Origin: Legionella sp.
GTDB lineage: Bacteria; Pseudomonadota; Gammaproteobacteria; Legionellales; Legionellaceae
Length of the DNA stretch: 64,000 nucleotides
NCBI GenBank assembly: GCA_030680075.1
Contig: JAUXWR010000494.1
Span: forward strand, 1-64,000
Direction of reading: 5' to 3'
The position numbers and the translations under genes are program-made. Each line of letters starts with the position of its first letter. Positions within the stretch are counted from its first letter, which is position 1. Shown here piece after piece: positions 6,433-13,683 of this stretch. Under the pieces are notes generated by a model. That model was not told where the DNA came from. It saw only the letters and a program-made list of their open reading frames with translations, and did not search any database.

Positions 6433-9114
6433 CTAAGTTTTACTCAGAGAAAGTAGTCCATGCTCAACGGACTCATATGCATGGTCCTGTTCGTCTTTCA
6501 ATTTAGCAAATAAAGTACTTTTGATCTGCCCCTCAAAATTCCTCTGCTTTTGCCAATCCTCGGGAACAAGTTTTTTAACGTCATCAAACGTTATTGATGA
6601 GTCAATTAAATACCTGAAAAGAAGTAATGAATCTTTGTTAAAAAAATTGAATTTCTGGTTTTTACCTGGCTTCACGAAATGGGAATAAATTTTTAAATAC
6701 TGTTCTGCATATGAATTTTCAATAGTGGGAATGGGTGGATTTTTGATAATATACTTGGCTACGCTTTTACCTTTAATGGTCATTCGCAAAAATTCCAACC
6801 TTTGTTCCTCGGGTAACAATGTCAATATTTCTTTTAACGACTCAACATGGTAAGCCGCGCGATCAAGTACAGTAGTTTTCCCATCACTATCAGTCAATTT
6901 AACTGCATCAAATCGTTGATTTTCGGGAAAAAGCTCTAAGACAGCTCTTATCGATACGGGATCTCCAACGATAATAAATAAAAATGTTTTGAGTATTTGA
7001 CTTGCTTCAATCCTTTGATCCTCAGTTAAGCACTTCCAAATTAGTTTTAACGATTCAGGATAATAAATGGCACGATGCAATAAAGTATCCCCTTTTGCAT
7101 TTCTCTTTGTTATTGCCGCAAATAGTTGATCTGAGGTCAATAGATTCGATATGACTTTGAGAGTTTCATGATTGTTTAAAGCTAAATACAGTACTGTGTG
7201 ACCTTTTTTATTAGGCACATTTATCGCATTAGCTCTCTCGTTTGGCAACAGGGGCGTCAACATGGCTGATAAGGACAGTGGTTTTTCCGCTGATTTATGA
7301 AGTGGGGTATCGCCCGCTTTATTAGGTATCGTAACTACTTTTAGTATTGGTTCTTCCTTGTATCTTTGCAGTATAAGTTTCAGGGAAAATGAATTATCGA
7401 CTGCTCGATGCAGTACTGTATCGCCGTCTTGATTCTGTTCCTTTATTGCGTCATACCATTCGATGTCGGAATAAAATGGCGATAGAATATGCAAATAATC
7501 AGATTCTTGTGCAGCTTCATGAAGTACTGTATTACCTTCCGAATTTTTATGTTGAGTATCAACCCCTTCCTGCGCCATAATTCTGCTCAGAATTTCATCA
7601 TTTAGTTGGGGGCTTCTTTGTACGGCAGCTATCAAAAGAGTGTTACGCTGAGCAGTACAAATTATATTGAGAGCGGCTCCTTGAGCCTGTAAGTAATCAA
7701 AAATCTTTAATCTTCCCAATTCTGCAGCCCAAAACACTGCAGTTTTCAGTCCAGCATCGCAGTTTTCAATTTTTGCGCCCATTCCTACCAGAGTTTGGAC
7801 CATCTCCAGATCATCATTTTTTGTCGCTGCAATCAGGGGTGTAGTTCCAGATTCGTTTTTTAACTCAAGGTTCGCACCACTTTTTATAAGCAGCATCGCA
7901 ATTTCTCGACCTGTTTTGATCCTCAAATCATATAAAACAGTATCCAGAGTAAGCATTAACGCTGTGCGATTCCTAAACTTTTCTTGAATATTCAGATCAA
8001 TGCCTAGTTCAATAACTTGTTGAACCTGACCAATATCGTTTCCTCTGGTTTTCGCGTTATTTGCCGTATTATATATAGCCATATGAAGGGCACTTCGTCC
8101 CACTGCGTTTACCGCATTGATATAAGCCCCGTCTTGTATAGCGCTAAACTCAATATTCTGATGAGTATTCATAGTATTCTGATTATTCAGTTCAGTTATA
8201 TACCTACGATTAGCATTTATCAGCGATCGGAGCTCCTCTTTTCGTTGTCCTGCTGCATCAAGCAGCGATTGAAAAAATGGATCATTACGGTTGTCTCTGC
8301 CTGCATGGATCATCAAAGCAATAATACGCTGTAAACGTTCGTGGTCTTTCAGTGCCCCAATGTACTGGAACAGATCAGCAAGAAATAGTTCCGACTCACT
8401 GGTGATGATCGATTTCAACTCTGGAGTTTGAACTTTGCCAAACAACAGAAAGGGCATTTCTTTATGTGCCAGTAAAAATTGCTTTTCTCCAGCATCAACA
8501 GATCGATTATGATCTAAAGAATGAATAGTCGAGACAGGGAAATTCAGGAATGCCGGAGAATCACTGCTTGGATAAAATTTCCCGGTATTAACATAAGGAA
8601 CATCATATTGAGCACACAGTATATGGCCTAGATAACGAAACATATCCTTTATCAGGGCAACATTAACGTTTTGAGTAACATTTATTGTTTCTAAACACAG
8701 TGCACCACTATCACCTTGCCATACCCAGGCGTGAGCCATAACTGAGTCTTCGAGCTTCGGTGTGTCTTCATCCTGCCTATATAATACATAAAATCCGCCA
8801 TTAGGTGAGCTTATGCCATGTACAACGGAGTCTGTTATGAAATATCGTACGTGGAAAGGGGACGTGATGTTATAAAGACAGGCAGCATAGGCAGCACCTT
8901 GGACGCTGAGAATATCGAGTTTTTTGAGATAAAAACCTGGATAGCCAATCTGCGTTCCATCAATGAAGAGTTCCGGGATAACTTGACTGTCAACTCGCTC
9001 TAATGAGAAGAAACGGTCGATCTGATCTTCTTGTCCAATGCCATAACGTGCCAATATTTCGCGTGCATCATCAGTTTCCTGAGAAGTTAATTTGTAGGAT
9101 TTATTAAAAAACAT
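6433..9114 (-). CDS. Ankyrin-repeat protein, candidate Dot/Icm effector
   Basis: This 893-residue protein has no signal peptide. Residues ~1-300 form a non-repeat domain with a MAHAWVWQGDSGALCLETIN motif near residue 127 and a later DVPYVNTGKFYP; I do not recognise its fold. Residues ~330-480 are canonical ankyrin repeats (GTTPLIAATKNDDLEMVQTL). Residues ~520-790 are a divergent repeat with units such as GDTVLHRAVDNSFSLKLIL and LPEEQRLEF, a pattern I associate with Legionella ankyrin effectors. The C-terminal ~100 residues form an alpha-helical module that is duplicated downstream at 5997-6294. It stands alone with no co-directional partner. Host-cell function is inferred only from architecture. 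Confidence 0.85.
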   Translation of the reverse strand: MFFNKSYKLTSQETDDAREILARYGIGQEDQIDRFFSLERVDSQVIPELFIDGTQIGYPGFYLKKLDILSVQGAAYAACLYNITSPFHVRYFITDSVVHGISSPNGGFYVLYRQDEDTPKLEDSVMAHAWVWQGDSGALCLETINVTQNVNVALIKDMFRYLGHILCAQYDVPYVNTGKFYPSSDSPAFLNFPVSTIHSLDHNRSVDAGEKQFLLAHKEMPFLLFGKVQTPELKSIITSESELFLADLFQYIGALKDHERLQRIIALMIHAGRDNRNDPFFQSLLDAAGQRKEELRSLINANRRYITELNNQNTMNTHQNIEFSAIQDGAYINAVNAVGRSALHMAIYNTANNAKTRGNDIGQVQQVIELGIDLNIQEKFRNRTALMLTLDTVLYDLRIKTGREIAMLLIKSGANLELKNESGTTPLIAATKNDDLEMVQTLVGMGAKIENCDAGLKTAVFWAAELGRLKIFDYLQAQGAALNIICTAQRNTLLIAAVQRSPQLNDEILSRIMAQEGVDTQHKNSEGNTVLHEAAQESDYLHILSPFYSDIEWYDAIKEQNQDGDTVLHRAVDNSFSLKLILQRYKEEPILKVVTIPNKAGDTPLHKSAEKPLSLSAMLTPLLPNERANAINVPNKKGHTVLYLALNNHETLKVISNLLTSDQLFAAITKRNAKGDTLLHRAIYYPESLKLIWKCLTEDQRIEASQILKTFLFIIVGDPVSIRAVLELFPENQRFDAVKLTDSDGKTTVLDRAAYHVESLKEILTLLPEEQRLEFLRMTIKGKSVAKYIIKNPPIPTIENSYAEQYLKIYSHFVKPGKNQKFNFFNKDSLLLFRYLIDSSITFDDVKKLVPEDWQKQRNFEGQIKSTLFAKLKDEQDHAYESVEHGLLSLSKT

Positions 9115-9345
9115 CCTGAAGTCCTTAATATTAAAAAACGGTGATAATCTTCCAAAATATATATCAAATCAACATGCTCAATAAGAGAATGTGTGAGACT
9201 TCAGTATCGCATCACACACTTGCCGCCAAACCCGAGCACACCTTACTTTATGAGGTTGTAGAAAAGGGCTCCATTTTCGGACGTGGGACTTCAAAACTCA
9301 GGTTCTGCCGTGGGTCTAACGAAAAGGACCTTTTCCTGACTAATA

Positions 9346-9870
9346 TTAATCTAAATAAAAATACTTCACTAATTTAGGCAAATCGCTTTTTGCACCCTCT
9401 CCATCAAGAATTCGGTTATACAGTTCTATGGGTGTAAAATAGAAATATTCACTAAAATCCTCTCTATTGTAATTAGGAGTTATATCCATTTTAATTTCAT
9501 ATACCTTCATAAATGAAGAAACATTATCCTTTTTCGGTTTTAAAAGTCCAAGGCAGCGATAAGAGAGTTTATCAATGTTAATATTTAACTCTTCGCATGC
9601 CTCACGTTTTAACGCACTTTCGTAACTTTCGCCACTTTCAACGTGTCCACCTATACTTACATCCAGACATAAAGGATAAAATTTCTTGTTCGAAGTACGA
9701 CGTGATATCCAGAGTTCTCCTTTTGAATTCACCAAAAAGGCATTAATAACACGGTAATTAGACAGGTTTTCAGCATAAATTTCAGAACGTTTTTTATTGC
9801 CTACTACATTATCGTGTTCATCGACCAGATCTAAATATTCCTCTATAGGCTCGACTGACTTCATCATCAT
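9346..9870 (-). CDS. Nudix hydrolase, IPP-isomerase-like/YfcD subgroup
   Basis: The 174-residue protein contains a complete Nudix box, GGHVESGESYESALKREACE followed by ELNI, with the REAxEE metal-binding glutamates preserved. The N-terminal EEYLDLVDEHDNVVG and YRVINAFLVNSKGELWISRR are typical of the subgroup that includes isopentenyl-diphosphate isomerase and YfcD-like hydrolases. The isomerase's own catalytic Cys motif is not evident, so hydrolysis of a nucleoside-diphosphate-linked substrate is more likely. The gene is monocistronic between the ankyrin gene and the pentapeptide gene. The substrate is unknown. Confidence 0.85.
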   Translation of the reverse strand: MMMKSVEPIEEYLDLVDEHDNVVGNKKRSEIYAENLSNYRVINAFLVNSKGELWISRRTSNKKFYPLCLDVSIGGHVESGESYESALKREACEELNINIDKLSYRCLGLLKPKKDNVSSFMKVYEIKMDITPNYNREDFSEYFYFTPIELYNRILDGEGAKSDLPKLVKYFYLD

Positions 9871-9967
9871 TTTCCGTTTTTTTTAAGCTCAAAATAATGC
9901 ATGAACCTTGTAATCCAGATAATACAGAGCCATGCTCAAATTTCAATCTAATCATGCAAGTTTAAAC

Positions 9968-10576
9968 TTAATTATTGATAATCTGGATATCAAATCCATC
10001 AAGCAAATGAATCGCATCTGGTAAACTGAATTTTGCTTTTCTAATATCATTCTGAGTTGGATCAATGGAATAGTTGTGGGCTTCTGTAAAATCAGCTGCA
10101 TACAATTTTGTGCGGACAAATTGGCTTTTTTTAAAGTCAGTTAGTTTAAAGTTGGCGCGCCTTAAGTCTGCTTCTCTAAAATCAACATCATGCGCAATAC
10201 ATCCCTCAATCACCAATTCTTGCAGTTCCAGATCATAAAAACTTGAATGCGATATAATGGAATGGTAAAACTGAAACGGACTTGATAACCGAATATGCGG
10301 CCAGTTCAGCATAGTCCAATTAACGCCTGTAACCTTTGATTCGTAAAAAATAATGTCGTTAAATAATGAAGCTTTGAATTGAGCCGCACTCAAATTGCAA
10401 TTATTAAACTCACAGTCAACAAATTTACATCGAATGAACTGAGATTCAGAGAAATTTGCACTGATAAATCGGCATCCTTCAAATAGTTTATCCTTAATAA
10501 CAGTACAGGGATGGCTTAATTTGGAAAAATTTTGCTCATAAAATTCGGTGTTGGTTGAAAAAACAGTAGGTTCCAC
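9968..10576 (-). CDS. Pentapeptide-repeat protein, Qnr/McbG-like
   Basis: The 202-residue protein consists of A(D/N)LxX-type pentapeptides (CRFISANFSESQFIRCKF, then DFREADLRRANFKLTDF) interrupted near the middle by a less regular stretch. It ends with NYSIDPTQNDIRKAKFSLPD and a LLDGFDI tail, the C-terminal pattern of the Qnr/McbG group. Those proteins form a right-handed beta-helix that mimics DNA and protects gyrase/topoisomerase IV. The GTG start lies 3 bp after the stop of the kinase gene upstream, preceded by AAAGG, so the two are probably translated together. Gyrase protection is a family-level inference. Confidence 0.82.
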   Translation of the reverse strand: MEPTVFSTNTEFYEQNFSKLSHPCTVIKDKLFEGCRFISANFSESQFIRCKFVDCEFNNCNLSAAQFKASLFNDIIFYESKVTGVNWTMLNWPHIRLSSPFQFYHSIISHSSFYDLELQELVIEGCIAHDVDFREADLRRANFKLTDFKKSQFVRTKLYAADFTEAHNYSIDPTQNDIRKAKFSLPDAIHLLDGFDIQIINN

Positions 10577-10579
10577 AAG

Positions 10580-11092
10580 CTAGGCCTTTAACTTAATATA
10601 CTCAATAATTTTTTGAACAGACTCATCGACAGTTTGTCTTGAGGTATCAACTAACATAGATATTGACTCCCAAGGTTCATAATCTCTATTTAGAACATCA
10701 TTCCATGTAGGTAACTTATGACCATCTATATCTGCTACTCTCCGCTCTACCCTGTCTTGATGTTCCTTTTTATCAGAGCAACTTAATTCAATTTCAACAA
10801 AAACGGTATTTGCTTCTCTCGCAACCTGGCGCCAATCATGGCGCGTAATGGCAATGGGATTCACTGAGTCAGCTATAACATCTAGGCCCAAGGCCAAATT
10901 TTCTTTCGCGATAGCATAGCTTATTAAATAACCTTCAGAACCTATTGCTAACGAATCAGGGTGATCTTTCAAATTTTTTAAAGTTTGTTCAATAGTATCC
11001 ACTCTTAAGTAGACGGCCTTTAACCGTTTGGCCACTTCTTTTGAGATAGTGGTTTTACCAGTTCCTGGCAGTCCGCCCAAAATAATTAACAT
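10580..11092 (-). CDS. P-loop kinase of the adenylylsulfate/zeta-toxin-like type
   Basis: The 170-residue protein opens with a Walker A motif GLPGTGKTT at residues 6-14. It continues with the D-x-x-E nucleotide/acceptor region (VDTIEQTL) and a VIADSVNPI strand typical of small-molecule kinases of the AAA_33/APS-kinase type. A mobile-lid-like Arg-rich segment (DRVERRVADIDGHK) follows. An AGGAA ribosome-binding site precedes the ATG. It is immediately upstream of and coupled to the Qnr-like pentapeptide gene. The phosphoryl acceptor is unknown; antibiotic or nucleoside phosphorylation are possibilities only. Confidence 0.8.
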   Translation of the reverse strand: MLIILGGLPGTGKTTISKEVAKRLKAVYLRVDTIEQTLKNLKDHPDSLAIGSEGYLISYAIAKENLALGLDVIADSVNPIAITRHDWRQVAREANTVFVEIELSCSDKKEHQDRVERRVADIDGHKLPTWNDVLNRDYEPWESISMLVDTSRQTVDESVQKIIEYIKLKA

Positions 11093-11286
11093 TATAATTC
11101 CTGTACTTGTGCAGATAAATTCGTCTTACCGATGTTCGACCAACAGGTCTATAAACTACTGTTTTCGGCCGCTTATCGCTTATAAGATAGCCAAAAATTG
11201 ACATGACTGCAATCCATGAGTCTATCTAAGGTGACGAAGCATTCTAAGTGATAAATTAAAAGACATTATTTTGGAGCTGGTATCGT

Positions 11287-12054
11287 TTAACATGATTGCG
11301 ATTGGCAATACGTGTCTAATGTTGGCACTGGTACTTTTGGCGACTGATATTCTACGGTATCAGGTATATGTAAATTCAAATTGGTTACTGATTGTAGCTC
11401 AACTGTTGCTGTAGAAAATTTAACATCCATCACGTGTCCTGAATGTTGCTTATCTTCACTTAAAAAATGTAGATGTAACCCTGGTGCAGTTAAACTTAAT
11501 AAATGCTCTGGAAAATAAAATCCTATCATATCTCCTTGTACATTTTGTGCTTCGTAAGGAATTTCCTGAGGCACCGGTTCGCCAGGTTTTCTTGGTGTTC
11601 TTCCTCTTAATTTTAAGTAATTGATTTCACCATGGATATGAACCGCATACGCTCTGTTTTGATTTTTAAAGATGGGTAATAAGTTATCTGCTAATTGCTT
11701 AAAAGTATCTATGTTAATCAACGAAAAGCTTAAGGCTGGGTTAAATTGAATCACTTGCGCGTAGGGAGTTTTTGTTTCATCAGCAACCGAAAGAGTTACC
11801 CCTTTTTCACCAATTTGATAAAATTGACCTTGGTATGCCACCATTTCTCCAGTGACTCCATTAAACGTTCCTAAACCAAAATTACCTTTTTGTTTAAGGA
11901 ATCGATAATCAACATCGCCCTTCACTGCACCATTGAGTACTGCTGCAAAGGTGCCTACTTGATACAAATCAGATATATTTCCGGCATAACTTACGCCACC
12001 AGACGTCAACATTAGCCATAAAATTATTCTTTTCATAGACGCCCAGGTTATCAT
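11287..12054 (-). CDS. budA: Alpha-acetolactate decarboxylase with predicted signal peptide
   Basis: BudA converts (S)-alpha-acetolactate to (R)-acetoin using a zinc ion. The 255-residue sequence has the family core VLNGAVKGDVDYRFLKQKG, FGLGTFNGVTGEM and LKLRGRTP, and the zinc-binding cluster HLHF...HSGHVMD. The three ligands fall at His194, His196 and His207. An N-terminal MKRIILWLMLTSGGVSYAG segment looks like a Sec signal peptide, so the enzyme is probably exported, as in some Bacillus/Brevibacillus relatives. The ATG at 12054 overlaps the stop of the upstream secreted protein (ATGA); a second Met at residue 7 is an alternative start. No acetolactate synthase gene is adjacent, so its substrate must come from elsewhere. 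Confidence 0.92.
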   Translation of the reverse strand: MITWASMKRIILWLMLTSGGVSYAGNISDLYQVGTFAAVLNGAVKGDVDYRFLKQKGNFGLGTFNGVTGEMVAYQGQFYQIGEKGVTLSVADETKTPYAQVIQFNPALSFSLINIDTFKQLADNLLPIFKNQNRAYAVHIHGEINYLKLRGRTPRKPGEPVPQEIPYEAQNVQGDMIGFYFPEHLLSLTAPGLHLHFLSEDKQHSGHVMDVKFSTATVELQSVTNLNLHIPDTVEYQSPKVPVPTLDTYCQSQSC

Positions 12055-12503
12055 TTGCTTGCCAAATCAATATGATATCCAGCATTGGAATGTGGGTCGC
12101 CACTAAGGATGATGTTTACTACGGAGGGACCACAGTAATTTCCTTCCACAACCGTTTGGTAATTACCTGGATTCAACGTTATGAGCGTTCCATCTTGTAT
12201 ATTAAAGGGCAATTCAAATTCACCATATGAAGGGCAATACTTCAAGCTTAACATTATCTTCAACTTTCCATTATTCCTGTTAGGGATAGAAGCGAGTTTC
12301 ACCATTTGGCAATGATAACCGCAGTCTATCGTTGAGGACTCCATATTTATAGACTTTATAGTATATTCAATATTATTAAGACGTGAATCAATTTGAATCC
12401 ACTGCGTTATTTGCTCTATTGGATAAGAATTGGCTGCCTCAATGGATAAACACGTAAGTGACGCGAGGCACATTAGAGCTATGTTTATAAATAGTTTAAA
12501 CAT
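12051..12503 (-). CDS. Secreted hypothetical protein coupled to acetolactate decarboxylase
   Basis: This 150-residue protein has a clear signal peptide (MFKLFINIALMCLASLTCLS, cleavage likely near AANS). The mature part has four or five cysteines (DCGYHC, YCPSYG, NYCGPS) and predicted beta-structure (FNIQDGTLITLNPGNYQTVV). I do not recognise the family. It overlaps the start of budA by 4 bp and probably forms an operon with it, with this gene first. Disulfide-bonded periplasmic or secreted location is inferred from the cysteines and signal peptide. Confidence 0.75.
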   Translation of the reverse strand: MFKLFINIALMCLASLTCLSIEAANSYPIEQITQWIQIDSRLNNIEYTIKSINMESSTIDCGYHCQMVKLASIPNRNNGKLKIMLSLKYCPSYGEFELPFNIQDGTLITLNPGNYQTVVEGNYCGPSVVNIILSGDPHSNAGYHIDLASK

Positions 12504-12742
12504 GATAACTTCATTCCTTACAGTTCAGTCTAGAGAGTAGCGGAAGTAATAGTACCAAATTATTTGAGAACATAAAATATGCTCCAAATGATGTTATTGA
12601 AATAGCATTGAGACAGAGAATAATCACTAATGAATTTCTAATAGATTGTATATTTTAACAAATATGTCAAAAGTTATGGAAAAATAAACTCATTCAAGGC
12701 AAAATCACCCCAAATTTAAATGTTAATTATAGGGAGATTTAA

Positions 12743-13531
12743 ATGCGTAAACATTTAGTTTATTGTTTATCAGCATCTTGCCTGATGTTTTCAGTAGCAT
12801 CTAATGCTCAAGTGTCTGATGGAGATGGTTTATATGCCGGGGTTCAGCTTGATCGCAGCTGGCAAAATATTGATGGGCACAGCAATCAATTATTTTTTAA
12901 CGGCAGTATTGGAGCATTCAGTAATCTCGGCGCAACGTCTTTTAGCAACGATCAGAATTTATTATCAGGAAAAGTATTTGTTGGGCAAAATTATTTCAAC
13001 GATGATTTTGTTTTAGGCGCGGAACTTGGTGCAAGTTGGTATCAAAATACGAAAGAGACGATACACATAAGAAATGCAACGGTTGATCTTACTGTTTCTG
13101 AATATGTTACAAAAATATCACCAAATTACATGCTTTCTTTTTCTTTATTACCAGGCGTTCAAGTTGATAGCGTAACTTTTTATGGAAGAATAGGCGCTGG
13201 AATGTCTCATTATAACATTTTTGAAAATAGTGTTATTGATACGGAAGTGTCTCCTGAAGTATATAGTATCGGCAAAAATGCAGATATCTGGAGTCCTGAG
13301 GTAATTCTTGGTTTGGGAATCAAAAAGAAATTTTCGAATAATCTTGCCGTGAGACTTGAATACAATTATACGAAATCAAAGTCATTCTCTGTTCCCTTCA
13401 ATGTGGCTCGTTCAACTGCCGTGACTTCTGTGGTGAGGGCTTTGGATAATAATTATAGCTTTAGTTCTAATTCATTAGGTTTGGGACTTATCTATGAGTG
13501 TGATGGGCCAGAAACAGTTTTTACCAAGTAA
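12743..13531 (+). CDS. Outer-membrane beta-barrel protein, OmpA/opacity-type
   Basis: The 262-residue protein has a signal peptide (MRKHLVYCLSASCLMFSVAS, then NAQ cleavage) and then alternating aromatic/glycine beta-strands such as GLYAGVQLDRSW, FVGQNYFNDDFVLGAELGAS and NLAVRLEYNYTKS. The pattern fits an eight-stranded barrel of the surface-antigen/opacity family, although the final strand is followed by YECDGPETVFTK rather than ending in the usual terminal Phe. A strong AGGGAG ribosome-binding site precedes the ATG, and a hairpin terminator follows. It is monocistronic. Its role as porin, adhesin or other is unknown. Confidence 0.83.
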   Translation: MRKHLVYCLSASCLMFSVASNAQVSDGDGLYAGVQLDRSWQNIDGHSNQLFFNGSIGAFSNLGATSFSNDQNLLSGKVFVGQNYFNDDFVLGAELGASWYQNTKETIHIRNATVDLTVSEYVTKISPNYMLSFSLLPGVQVDSVTFYGRIGAGMSHYNIFENSVIDTEVSPEVYSIGKNADIWSPEVILGLGIKKKFSNNLAVRLEYNYTKSKSFSVPFNVARSTAVTSVVRALDNNYSFSSNSLGLGLIYECDGPETVFTK

Positions 13532-13550
13532 TTGACAGAAAAAATTGATT

Positions 13551-13570
13551 CCAGGGTATTAAATCCCTGG
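13551..13570 (+). terminator. Hairpin terminator after the beta-barrel gene
   Basis: CCAGGG-TATTAAAT-CCCTGG forms a 6-bp GC-rich stem starting 20 bp after the stop codon at 13531. It is followed by a T-rich but interrupted stretch (GATTCTTATTCATTTTAATT). Confidence 0.7.
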
Positions 13571-13683
13571 GATTCTTATTCATTTTAATTCCCTCTACCT
13601 AGACCTATTAAATTTGCGATTAGCAAGAATAGTCGATTTAATGTACAATATGCCTATTTGTTATCAGTATAATAGGTTTTCCA

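Noticed and set aside
9141..9377. 78-codon plus-strand frame between the ankyrin and Nudix genes
   Set aside because: It has no ribosome-binding site, shows no recognisable motif and runs over the end of the Nudix gene in antisense.
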